Of a DNA stretch of 64,000 nt, positions 25,378 through 33,131 are shown piece by piece. This DNA comes from Isosphaera sp. (GTDB lineage: Bacteria; Planctomycetota; Planctomycetia; Gemmatales; Gemmataceae), in the NCBI GenBank assembly GCA_013822345.1, contig PNKH01000021.1:1-64000 (forward strand), given 5' to 3'. Positions within the stretch are counted from its first letter, which is position 1. The number at the start of each line of letters is the position of its first letter. A program made the position numbers and the translations under genes. Under the pieces are notes generated by a model. That model was not told the origin of the DNA and did no database searches. It worked only from the letters and a program-made list of their open reading frames with translations.

Positions 25378-26571
25378 TCACTTCCCCCGCACCCAGTCCA
25401 CCGTGAACCGGGCCAGCGTCAGCCGGCCGCTGTACGCCTTCGGGTTGTCGGCCGGCCCCCGCTCGTACAGCATCAGCACCGTCCCGTCCGGCAGCGCCGC
25501 CAGGTCCGAGTACCCGCTGAACCCGGCCTCCACGCTCCGCTTCGCCGCCCACGTCTTCCCGCCGTCGTCGCTCACCCGCACCGTCACGTTCTTCCGGTCC
25601 CGGTTCGACCCCGGCGCCGGCGGCGCCTTCGCCCCGGCCTTCTCCAGGTTGTCCGGGTTGCTGAACAGCAGCACCGGCTTCGGCCCCGGCACCGCCAGGA
25701 ACCCCGCCATGCAGACCGGCTCGACCAGGGCGTCGTCGAACTCCGGCTTCGACCACCGGGTCGCCCCGTCCGGGCTGCGGGTCACCAGCCGGCGGTTCGC
25801 CTTCGACTCGCTCCGGGTGTTCAGCACCACCGTCCCGTCCGGCAACTCGGCCACAGCCGACTCGTTCGGGTTCACCCAGTCCGCGGTGTTCGGCACCGCC
25901 ACCTCCCCCGGCTTCCACGTCCTCCCGCCGTCGTCCGAGTAGACGGTGGTGACGACGCTCGGCCGGTGGGCGTGCCCGCCGGTCCCGGTCGACAGCCACA
26001 CCGGGACCAGCAGCCGCCCGGACTTGAGCTGGATGCCGTGCCCCGGGCCGGTGGCCAGCACCTTCCAGTCGTAGGTCTTCTTCAGCGGGTCGAACGCGGC
26101 CGCGGTGATCTCGGCGGGGGGCGACCAGGTCTTCCCGTCGTCGTCACTGCGGGCGTAGAAGCACCGCATGTACTCCAGGCAGAACAGGAGGTGGACCGCC
26201 CCGGACCGGTCGGCGATCACCACCGGGTTGTTGTACGTCACGTCCTTCGGGTCCGCGAGCTTCTGGGCCAGGGCGACCGGGTTCTTCTCCTTCGGCCCCG
26301 GCACGTCCGCGACCTTGACCGGGTCGGACCACGTCTTCCCGCCGTCGCCGCTGCGGCGCAGCAGGATGTCGATGGTGCCCCAGTCCCCGCGGTCCGACTT
26401 GCGGGCCTCGCAGTACGCCAGGACGGTCCCCTTGGCGGTCGCCACGACCCCGGGGATGCGGTACAGCTTGTACCCGCCCTTGTCGGCCTCGAAGAGGTCG
26501 ACCTTGTCCGGGTCGGCGGCCGCGGCGGCGGTCGGGAGGGCGAGCAGGAGGACGGCGGCGAGGCGCGACAT
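25378..26571 (-). CDS. Secreted sialidase (exo-alpha-sialidase, GH33-like)
   Basis: 397 residues from ATG at 26571 with a signal peptide (LAAVLLLALPTAAAAADP). Hydrolyses terminal sialic acids or a related glycan. The N-terminal YRIPGVVATAKGTVLAYCEAR contains the RIP motif (arginine triad); four Asp-boxes are visible: SGDGGKTWSDP, SDDDGKTWSPP, SDDGGRTWKPG and SDDGGKTWAAK, each in a blade of the six-bladed propeller. Other expected residues include NESAVAELPDGTVVLNTRS. Divergent from the pilin-like array. Substrate not certain. Confidence 0.9.
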   Translation of the reverse strand: MSRLAAVLLLALPTAAAAADPDKVDLFEADKGGYKLYRIPGVVATAKGTVLAYCEARKSDRGDWGTIDILLRRSGDGGKTWSDPVKVADVPGPKEKNPVALAQKLADPKDVTYNNPVVIADRSGAVHLLFCLEYMRCFYARSDDDGKTWSPPAEITAAAFDPLKKTYDWKVLATGPGHGIQLKSGRLLVPVWLSTGTGGHAHRPSVVTTVYSDDGGRTWKPGEVAVPNTADWVNPNESAVAELPDGTVVLNTRSESKANRRLVTRSPDGATRWSKPEFDDALVEPVCMAGFLAVPGPKPVLLFSNPDNLEKAGAKAPPAPGSNRDRKNVTVRVSDDGGKTWAAKRSVEAGFSGYSDLAALPDGTVLMLYERGPADNPKAYSGRLTLARFTVDWVRGK

Positions 26572-26736
26572 GGGGTGACTCCGGGCGGGATGACGGCAGG
26601 TTACCCGGGGGTGACCCCGGCGGCACGCGGAATCCGCGTCCAACCGTTGTGCGACCGGCTCTACCGTTAATTAAGCCGGGGCGATTCGCACCCCGCACGT
26701 CTCATCAAAATGTGTTTGTCCGAAAGGCCCCTTCCA

Positions 26737-27723
26737 ATGCCCCCACGCCGACCGCCCGGTCACCGGGCCTTCACCCTGATCGAGCTGCTGGTCGTCATCG
26801 CCATCATCGCGGTCCTGGTCGGGCTCCTGCTCCCGGCCGTGCAGAAGGTGCGGGAGGCGGCCGCCCGGACCAAGTGCCTGAACAACCTGAAGCAGCTCGG
26901 GGTCGCCCTGCACAACCACCACGACACCCGGGGGCGGTTCCCGGCGGGGACGGGCAACACCCACAACCCGGACTACGCCACCGACCCGGACTGGTGCCGG
27001 GCGACCCAGACGTCGCTCGGGTCGACGCAGGCCCGCGCCCCCTGGACGGTCGCGGTGCTCCCGTTCCTGGAGGACCAGGCCCTGCAGGACCAGTTCAACC
27101 TGGGGGCGCCGTTCACCACCAGCTCGAACGTGACCAGCTCGAACGCGGCGAACCGGGCCGCGTTCGCCCTCCCGAACCGGCGGCTCCAGTGCCCGGCGGA
27201 CCCGAACTCCGGGCCGGGCGTGAACAACACCAACTACCACGGGGTGCAGGGCGGGTGGGTGAACCCGACCCCGCCGCCGGCGGTGTACTGCGCCGCGGTC
27301 GGCGGGAACCGGGTGTTCCTCCGCAACGGCATCCTGTTCTTCAACTCCCAGGTGGCGATCCGGGACGTGACGGACGGCACCTCGAACACCTTCCTGGTCG
27401 GGGAGACGAAGTACTGCACCACCCCGACCGCCCGGGCGGACGGGACCCACGTCGGCTGGTCCTCGGGGGCGAACGCCTACCAGTTCGCCAACCCGTACGG
27501 GCTGGCCGGGGCGGTGCTGCAGATCAACGCGGTCACCACCCACGGCGGGAACGCCGACCAACTCGGCAACTTCTCCCGGCTGTTCGGCAGCTTCCACCCG
27601 CGGGGGTGCAACTTCCTGCTCGCCGACGGGTCCGTCCGGTTCCTGTCCGAGGACCTCCCGCTGGCCACCTACCGGCAGCTGGCGATCCGGGACGACGGCC
27701 TCCCGGCGGGGGGTGCACCGTGA
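26737..27723 (+). CDS. DUF1559 protein with type IV pilin-like N-terminus
   Basis: 328 residues from ATG at 26737. Starts with [20 protein letters not shown], the prepilin-peptidase signature followed by a membrane helix. DUF1559 proteins are an expanded planctomycete family, envelope-located and of unknown role. The C-terminal [19 protein letters not shown] is the family's H-x-GG-x-N-x4-DGS-V-RF motif. Its TGA overlaps the GTG of the following lipoprotein gene. Two further DUF1559 genes follow within 3 kb. Confidence 0.92.
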   Translation: MPPRRPPGHRAFTLIELLVVIAIIAVLVGLLLPAVQKVREAAARTKCLNNLKQLGVALHNHHDTRGRFPAGTGNTHNPDYATDPDWCRATQTSLGSTQARAPWTVAVLPFLEDQALQDQFNLGAPFTTSSNVTSSNAANRAAFALPNRRLQCPADPNSGPGVNNTNYHGVQGGWVNPTPPPAVYCAAVGGNRVFLRNGILFFNSQVAIRDVTDGTSNTFLVGETKYCTTPTARADGTHVGWSSGANAYQFANPYGLAGAVLQINAVTTHGGNADQLGNFSRLFGSFHPRGCNFLLADGSVRFLSEDLPLATYRQLAIRDDGLPAGGAP

Positions 27724-28109
27724 CCCGGGTGCTGTCGGCGGCTGCGGTGCTGGCGGCCGGGTGCGGGGGCGGCGGCCCGGCCCGGTATTCGCTGGAGGGG
27801 TCGGTGACGCTCGGCGGGGTCCCGGTCCCGGCCGGGGAGATCGCGTTCGAGCCGGACGACGCCCGCGGGAACACCGGCCCCGGGAGCGTGGCCCGGATCC
27901 GGAACGGGCGGTACCAGACGGAGCCCGGGCTCGGGGTGGTCGGCGGGGCCTACCTGGTCCGGATCATCCCGATGACCGGGACACCGGTCGGCGACTCCGA
28001 GGACGGCCGCCCGCTGCTGCCGAGGCCGCACGTGGAGGCGGTCGAGTTGCCGGCCGGGGAGACGACGCGCGACTTCGACATCCCGGCCCGGAAGGTCCCG
28101 GGCGGGTGA
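27720..28109 (+). CDS. Small lipoprotein with carboxypeptidase-regulatory-like fold
   Basis: 129 residues from a GTG at 27720 that overlaps the preceding stop, which implies translational coupling. Signal sequence [14 protein letters not shown] gives a lipobox with Cys at 15. Then [25 protein letters not shown] is typical of a transthyretin-like or regulatory carboxypeptidase domain, and [11 protein letters not shown] ends it. Such lipoproteins often accompany DUF1559 genes in planctomycetes. Confidence 0.8.
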   Translation: MTRVLSAAAVLAAGCGGGGPARYSLEGSVTLGGVPVPAGEIAFEPDDARGNTGPGSVARIRNGRYQTEPGLGVVGGAYLVRIIPMTGTPVGDSEDGRPLLPRPHVEAVELPAGETTRDFDIPARKVPGG

Positions 28110-28152
28110 GTTCCGGCGGCGTTCGCCCCCTTTCCCCCTCGAAGGGTCGAGT

Positions 28153-29115
28153 ATGTCCTTCCGCAGACCGAGTCGTTCCACCCGGTCCGTCGGGTTCACG
28201 CTGATCGAGCTGTTGGTGGTGATCGCGATCATCGCGGTCCTCATCGGCCTGTTGCTCCCCGCCGTGCAAAAGGTGCGCGAGTCGGCGGCCCGGACGAAGT
28301 GCCAGAACAACCTGAAGCAGATCGGGCTGGCCCTGCACAACTACCACGACGCGTTCGGGGCGCTGCCGCGGGCCGGGGAGCGGCGGAACGAACTCAGTTG
28401 GCACGTGTACGTGCTGCCGTACCTGGAGCAGGAGAACCTGTTCCGGGAGTTCGACCTGGCGACCGCCGGGGACTACCGGGGGATGCGGAAGAACGACCCG
28501 CACGGGTTCCGCCGGATGCCCGGGTACCTGTGCCCGTCCAGCCCGCGGGAGCGGGCCCCGACCGCCGCCCCGCACCGGGTGAACAGCGGGGAGTTCGTCG
28601 GCGGGCAGCCGCCGTACACCACCCACTACTACGGGATCCACGGGCCGAAGGGGACGAACCCGGCGACCGGGCTGGCGTACCCGGCCGACGCGTCCGGGAG
28701 CGAGGGCGGGTTCGCCAAGTCCGGGTTCTTCCCCCGGGACACGACGACCACCGCCCAGGACGCCGGGCGGCGGCTGACCGACGCGACCGACGGGACCTCG
28801 TCCTCGATCCTGGTCGGGGAGATGTCGTGGGAGAACAACCAGACCGGGACCCGGTACCGGACGTGGGTCCGGGGGTGCGACTCGTCCGGGTCGGCCGAGC
28901 CGTTCGTGTGCGCCGGGACGAAGAACGTGGTGAACCGGATGAACACGTACGCGACGAACGTGTTCAACGACCTGGCGATGGGGAGCCAGCACGCCGGCGG
29001 GGCGAACTTCTGCTTCGGGGACGGGACCGTCCGGTTCCTCCGCGAGTCGATCCCGCTCGACACCTACAAGGCCCTGGCCAGCATCAACGGCGGCGAGGTC
29101 GTGTCCGGGGAGTGA
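28153..29115 (+). CDS. DUF1559 protein with type IV pilin-like N-terminus
   Basis: 320 residues. [20 protein letters not shown] at 13-32, then the conserved [21 protein letters not shown] and LALHNYHDAFGALP. Middle DATDGTSSSILVGEMSWEN and C-terminal SQHAGGANFCFGDGTVRFLRE. ATG start 43 nt after the lipoprotein; likely same transcript. Second of three paralogues, but the insert between about 60 and 230 is different from the first. Confidence 0.92.
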   Translation: MSFRRPSRSTRSVGFTLIELLVVIAIIAVLIGLLLPAVQKVRESAARTKCQNNLKQIGLALHNYHDAFGALPRAGERRNELSWHVYVLPYLEQENLFREFDLATAGDYRGMRKNDPHGFRRMPGYLCPSSPRERAPTAAPHRVNSGEFVGGQPPYTTHYYGIHGPKGTNPATGLAYPADASGSEGGFAKSGFFPRDTTTTAQDAGRRLTDATDGTSSSILVGEMSWENNQTGTRYRTWVRGCDSSGSAEPFVCAGTKNVVNRMNTYATNVFNDLAMGSQHAGGANFCFGDGTVRFLRESIPLDTYKALASINGGEVVSGE

Positions 29116-29124
29116 CCCCGCGAC

Positions 29125-29271
29125 GGCAGGGCCGTTTCGTTCTCGGCGGGGTGAGGCGCACCCGCTCCCGGACGGTCGCGGTTCGCCCGCCACCCCGGCG
29201 AACCGCGACCGTCCGGGAGCGGGTGCGACACCCCTCCAGACCACCTGACCTCACGAACGAAACGGCCCTGC
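29125..29271. repeat. Nested inverted repeat, family D with outer arms
   Basis: Inner arms 29157-29187 and 29197-29227 (31 bp, core CGACCGTCCGGGAGCGGGTG), outer arms GGCAGGGCCGTTTCGTTC at 29125-29142 and its complement at 29254-29271. Two nested elements or one large one. Related copies at 42411-42475 and 43494-43575. Confidence 0.85.
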
Positions 29272-29430
29272 CCGCGGCGGGGCGGGGCTTGCGGCGTCCC
29301 CGGCGGCGGGGGTATGATCGTCGCGTCATCCGGCCGGGCGGGTCCGCCCGGCCCTGTCCCGTCACCCGTTCGCCGCGGGCGCGGCCCGCCCCTCACCGGT
29401 CGCCCCGGTCCGCGCCCCGGAGGGCCGAAG

Positions 29431-30396
29431 ATGCCTCTCCCCCGTCCCCGCCGCGCCTTCACGCTGATCGAGTTGCTGGTGGTGGTCGCCATCGTCGCCG
29501 TGCTGATCGGGCTCCTCCTGCCGGCCGTCCAGAAGGTGCGGGAGACCGCGTCCCGGACGCGGTGCCAGAACAACCTGAAGCAGATCGGGCTCGGGATGCA
29601 CCACGTCCACGACACCCAGGGGTACTTCCCGTCCGGCGGGTGGGGGTTCCGGTGGGTGCTGCACGACCCGCAGACGTACGGGGTCGGGCGGCGGCAGGGC
29701 GGCGGGTGGGTCGGGAGCATGCTCCCGTACGTCGAGCAGGAGGGGATCTACAACCTCGGGGTCGGGGCGACCCCGGCCCAGATGCGGGTGGTGAACGCCC
29801 AGCGGGTCGCCGTCCCGGTCCCGATGTACAACTGCCCGACCCGGCGGACCGGCGGGCCGTACCCGAACGTCGGCGGGAACGACTACCGGGAGTGCGACCC
29901 GACCACCCCGCCGCTGATGGCCCGGTGCGACTACGCGGCCAACGCCGGGGACCACCAGACCCCGCAGAACGGGCAGGGGCCGGTCGACCTGGACCAGGGG
30001 CTGAACGGGCCGTTCACCTGGGTGCAGGGCGGGGCCACCGGGGTCGTCTACCAGCGGAGCCAGACCCGGATCGCCGACATCCCGAACGGCACCACCAACG
30101 TGTTCCTGGCCGGGGAGAAGTGGATGGACTCGGCGGAGTACCGGACCGGGGCGCACGGCGGGGACAACGAGACCATGTACAGCGGGTACAACAACGACGT
30201 GAACCGGGTGACGTTCAACCCGCCGATGCGGGACCTGCCGAACACCCCGGCGAACACCACCACCCAGCCGCAGTTCCGGTTCGGCAGTGCCCACCCCGGC
30301 GGGGTGAACATGCTGATGTGCGACGGGTCGGTCCGGCTGGTCGAGTTCGCCGTCGACCCGGCCGTGTGGAAGGCGATGGGCCGGCGGGCCCAGTAA
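29431..30396 (+). CDS. DUF1559 protein with type IV pilin-like N-terminus
   Basis: 321 residues from ATG at 29431. [39 protein letters not shown], middle [20 protein letters not shown] (replacing the usual VGE region) and C-terminal [21 protein letters not shown]. The third copy, separated from the second by the nested repeat and a likely -10 TATGAT at 29312-29317. Confidence 0.92.
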   Translation: MPLPRPRRAFTLIELLVVVAIVAVLIGLLLPAVQKVRETASRTRCQNNLKQIGLGMHHVHDTQGYFPSGGWGFRWVLHDPQTYGVGRRQGGGWVGSMLPYVEQEGIYNLGVGATPAQMRVVNAQRVAVPVPMYNCPTRRTGGPYPNVGGNDYRECDPTTPPLMARCDYAANAGDHQTPQNGQGPVDLDQGLNGPFTWVQGGATGVVYQRSQTRIADIPNGTTNVFLAGEKWMDSAEYRTGAHGGDNETMYSGYNNDVNRVTFNPPMRDLPNTPANTTTQPQFRFGSAHPGGVNMLMCDGSVRLVEFAVDPAVWKAMGRRAQ

Positions 30397-30412
30397 CCGA
30401 GGGAGGGACGTC

Positions 30413-31642
30413 GTGACCGGTGACAACGGGCTGACGCGGCGGGCGTTCGGGGCGGCGGCGGTCGCCGGGCTGGCCGGGCTGGTGGCGCGGGCCGACGACC
30501 CGCCGAAGCCGCGGAAGATCCTGCTGCGGTCGTCGTGGCAGACGGTCAACATCGGGGACATCGCCCACACCCCGGGAATGCTCGCCTTGTTGGAGAAGCA
30601 CCGCCCCCGGGACGAGGTGACGCTCTGGCCGAGCCCCCTCAGCCCGGAGGTGGAGAAGCTCCTCACGACCCGCTTCCCGAAGCTCACGCTCGCCAAGACG
30701 GCGGCCGAGCAGGACGCCGCCCTCGCCGCCTGCGACTTCTTCCTCCACGGGTCCGGGCCGGGCCTCGTCGGGCGGCGGGAGGCGGACCGGGCCCGCCAGG
30801 CGGGCAAGCCCTACGGGTTCGGCGGCGTCACCCTGAGTGACGCCGAGCTGAAGGCGGAGCGCGACCTGCTGGCCGGGGCGAAGTTCGTCTTCTGCCGCGA
30901 CACCGACTCGCTGAACGCCCTCCGCAAGGCGGGCATCAAGGGGCCGGCGACCGACTTCGGCCCGGACGCCACCTTCGCCCTCGACCTGCGCGACGACGTG
31001 GCCGCCGACAGGCTGCTGAAGGAGCACAAGCTGGAGCCGGGGAAGTTCCTGTGCGCCGTGCCGCGGCTGCGGTGGACGCCGTACTGGGAGATCCACCCGG
31101 AGCGGGTGAAGCCGAACCCGGAGCGGAGCGCGGTGAACGAGGCGTTCGCCGACCGGGACCACGCGAAGCTGCGCGACGGGATCGCGGCGTGGGTCCGGGA
31201 GACCGGGATGCGGGTGTTCCTGGTCCCGGAGATGACCTACGCGGTGCCGCGCCTCCGCCCGCTGCTGTACGACCCGCTGCCGAAGGACGTGAAGCCGCAC
31301 GTGGCGGTGCTCGACCGGTACTGGCTGACGGCGGAGGCGGCGGGGGTGTACGCCCGGGCGGCGGCGGTGGCGAGCTTCGAGATGCACTCCCCGATCATCG
31401 CGGTCGCCAACGGCACCCCGGCGGTCCTGCTCCGCCAGCCGACGGACACCCGGAAGGGGCAGATGTGGCGGGACGTGGGGCTGACGGAGTGGATCTTCGA
31501 GATCGACGACACGACGGGGAAGGACGTGGCCGGGTGCCTGGTGAAGATCGGGAGGGACCAGCCGGCGGCACGGAAGGCGGCGGAGGTGGCCCGCGGGGTG
31601 GCCCGGGAGAAGATGGCGGCGATGGTGAAGGCGGTCGGGTGA
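30413..31642 (+). CDS. Polysaccharide pyruvyl transferase-like protein with Tat signal
   Basis: 409 residues from GTG at 30413, 16 nt after the DUF1559 stop, with GAGGGAGG upstream. N-terminus LTRRAFGAAAVAGLAGLVARA is a twin-arginine signal. The rest fits the pyruvyl transferase family: SSWQTVNIGDIAHTPGML, CDFFLHGSGPGLVGR, FVFCRDTDSLNALRKAGI, ASFEMHSPIIAVANGTPAVL and GLTEWIFEID. The known family is cytosolic, so export by Tat is unusual. It may modify surface glycans; the link to the pilin-like array is inferred from position. Confidence 0.85.
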   Translation: MTGDNGLTRRAFGAAAVAGLAGLVARADDPPKPRKILLRSSWQTVNIGDIAHTPGMLALLEKHRPRDEVTLWPSPLSPEVEKLLTTRFPKLTLAKTAAEQDAALAACDFFLHGSGPGLVGRREADRARQAGKPYGFGGVTLSDAELKAERDLLAGAKFVFCRDTDSLNALRKAGIKGPATDFGPDATFALDLRDDVAADRLLKEHKLEPGKFLCAVPRLRWTPYWEIHPERVKPNPERSAVNEAFADRDHAKLRDGIAAWVRETGMRVFLVPEMTYAVPRLRPLLYDPLPKDVKPHVAVLDRYWLTAEAAGVYARAAAVASFEMHSPIIAVANGTPAVLLRQPTDTRKGQMWRDVGLTEWIFEIDDTTGKDVAGCLVKIGRDQPAARKAAEVARGVAREKMAAMVKAVG

Positions 31643-31649
31643 CGGTCCC

Positions 31650-31709
31650 GGGAGGGCGAGGCTCCCGCCGAGCCGCGTGGCCCCGGCTCGGCGGGAGCCT
31701 CGCCCTCCC
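31650..31709. repeat. Palindromic repeat, family A
   Basis: 26-bp perfect arms 31650-31675 and 31684-31709, loop of eight bases. Between two convergent genes. Confidence 0.9.
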
Positions 31710-31713
31710 ACTT

Positions 31714-32796
31714 TCAGTCCAGCCCGTTGCGGGTGCGGCGCAACTGGGACTCGTGGGCGAGCGGGGGGTACAGCGTCCCGCCGAGCCACCCGCCGACCAG
31801 CCCGGCCAGCAGCACCCCGCCGACCACCGCGGCGGCGACCGGCGGGGCGAGCAGCGGCAGCCCGTCCAGGCCGAGGGTGGCCAGCCAGTACTCGACCGGC
31901 GGCAGGGGGCCGCCGGCCTTCGCGCACAGCCCGAGCACCCCGGCCCCGGCGAGGCCGCCGGCCAGCAGCCCGTGCCGCGCCCCGGCCCCCGTCCCGGCCC
32001 CGGCCGCCGCCCCGCCCAGCAGCGTCGCCAGGGCCGCCAGCTGCCACGTCAGGTACTGCCCCTGGCCGAGGCTCTGGACCCGGAACATCCCGCCGGTGTT
32101 CCGCTGCACCCCCTGCCGGAACTGGTCCGCCGTCCCGACCGCGGCGGCCATCGCCACCCCCGCCGCCAGCACCCGGGCCCAGGCGGTCGGCCGGCCGGCC
32201 GGCTCGGCCAGGCCGTCGGCCAGGGCGAGCGAGCTGCGGCGGCCGTCCGGCGGCGCGGCCGCCGGCAGCGGCGGGGCGGCCGGCCAGACCCGCGCCCCGA
32301 GCGCCCCGGCGGCCGTCCCGGCCACGGCCAGCAGCGGCGGCTGGAGGTACAGGACGAGGTCCTGCGGCGGCGCCCCGGCGAGGAGCTCGTACCCGAGGAA
32401 CAGCCCGCCGCAGACCGCGCCGACGGCCAGCCCGAGCGGGTACCCGCGCGGCCGCCCGGCGGCCGCCACCAGCGCCCCGAACCCGACCGCGACGGCCTGG
32501 GCGGCGTGGACCGCCGCCAGCCCGCCGACCGACAGCCACCACCCCGCCGGGTCCGGGGCGGACGCGAGCACCGCCCCGGCGGTCAGCTTCCGCAGCCCGA
32601 GGTACAGGCCGAGGGCCAGGACCGTCCCGACCGCCACCCGGCCGACGGCGGTCGGGTCGGGTCGGGGCGGGAGGTCGGTCGGGCGGCGCGGGGCGTCCGG
32701 GGACACCTCGTGCGGCATCAGGAGGAGCCCGCCGCACCGCGGGCACCGTGTCACCCCGGGGTACGGGGCCTGGCAGGCGGGGCAGAACAGTTGCAT
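31714..32796 (-). CDS. Zinc-ribbon membrane protein
   Basis: 360 residues from ATG at 32796. N-terminus MQLFCPACQAPYPGVTRCPR then CGG: Cys5, 8, 18 and 21 form a zinc ribbon on the cytoplasmic side. From about residue 48 there are seven to nine hydrophobic segments, including LALGLYLGLRKL, AVGAVCGGLFLGY and AATLLGGAAAGAG-type stretches, plus a C-terminal GWLGGTLYPPLAHESQL. Function unknown; may be a membrane sensor or transporter subunit. Follows the PQQ-propeller gene on the same strand. Confidence 0.75.
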   Translation of the reverse strand: MQLFCPACQAPYPGVTRCPRCGGLLLMPHEVSPDAPRRPTDLPPRPDPTAVGRVAVGTVLALGLYLGLRKLTAGAVLASAPDPAGWWLSVGGLAAVHAAQAVAVGFGALVAAAGRPRGYPLGLAVGAVCGGLFLGYELLAGAPPQDLVLYLQPPLLAVAGTAAGALGARVWPAAPPLPAAAPPDGRRSSLALADGLAEPAGRPTAWARVLAAGVAMAAAVGTADQFRQGVQRNTGGMFRVQSLGQGQYLTWQLAALATLLGGAAAGAGTGAGARHGLLAGGLAGAGVLGLCAKAGGPLPPVEYWLATLGLDGLPLLAPPVAAAVVGGVLLAGLVGGWLGGTLYPPLAHESQLRRTRNGLD

Positions 32797-32913
32797 GGGG
32801 GTCCGGGCGGCGACCGGGCGGGGTCCGCGCAACTGTAGAACGCGAACGCGGGCGGTGCCGTAGGGTGACGGCCCCCGGGCGGTGAGCGCCCCGGACGACT
32901 CGGGAGGTGGCGT

Positions 32914-33086
32914 CCCCTCACCCGCCGGCGGGGCGCCGGCGACCTCTCCCCAGCGGGGAGAGGTGGGGGCACGGTAGCCCCTCCCGGGGTCACCGACCCG
33001 GGAAGCTGTCGAGGCGACCGGTGGCCCCCACCTCTCCCCGCTGGGGAGAGGTCGGCCCGGCGCCCCGCCGGGCCGGGTGAGGGGCG
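32914..33086. repeat. Bipartite inverted element, family F
   Basis: Left half 32914-32968 with ACCTCTCCCCAGCGGGGAGA, right half 33028-33086 with its mirror. Occupies most of the 335-bp gap, in which no gene is evident. Confidence 0.85.
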
Positions 33087-33131
33087 CCACGCACACGGTC
33101 GGGGTCGGACACCCGCCCCCGCGGCCCCGCT

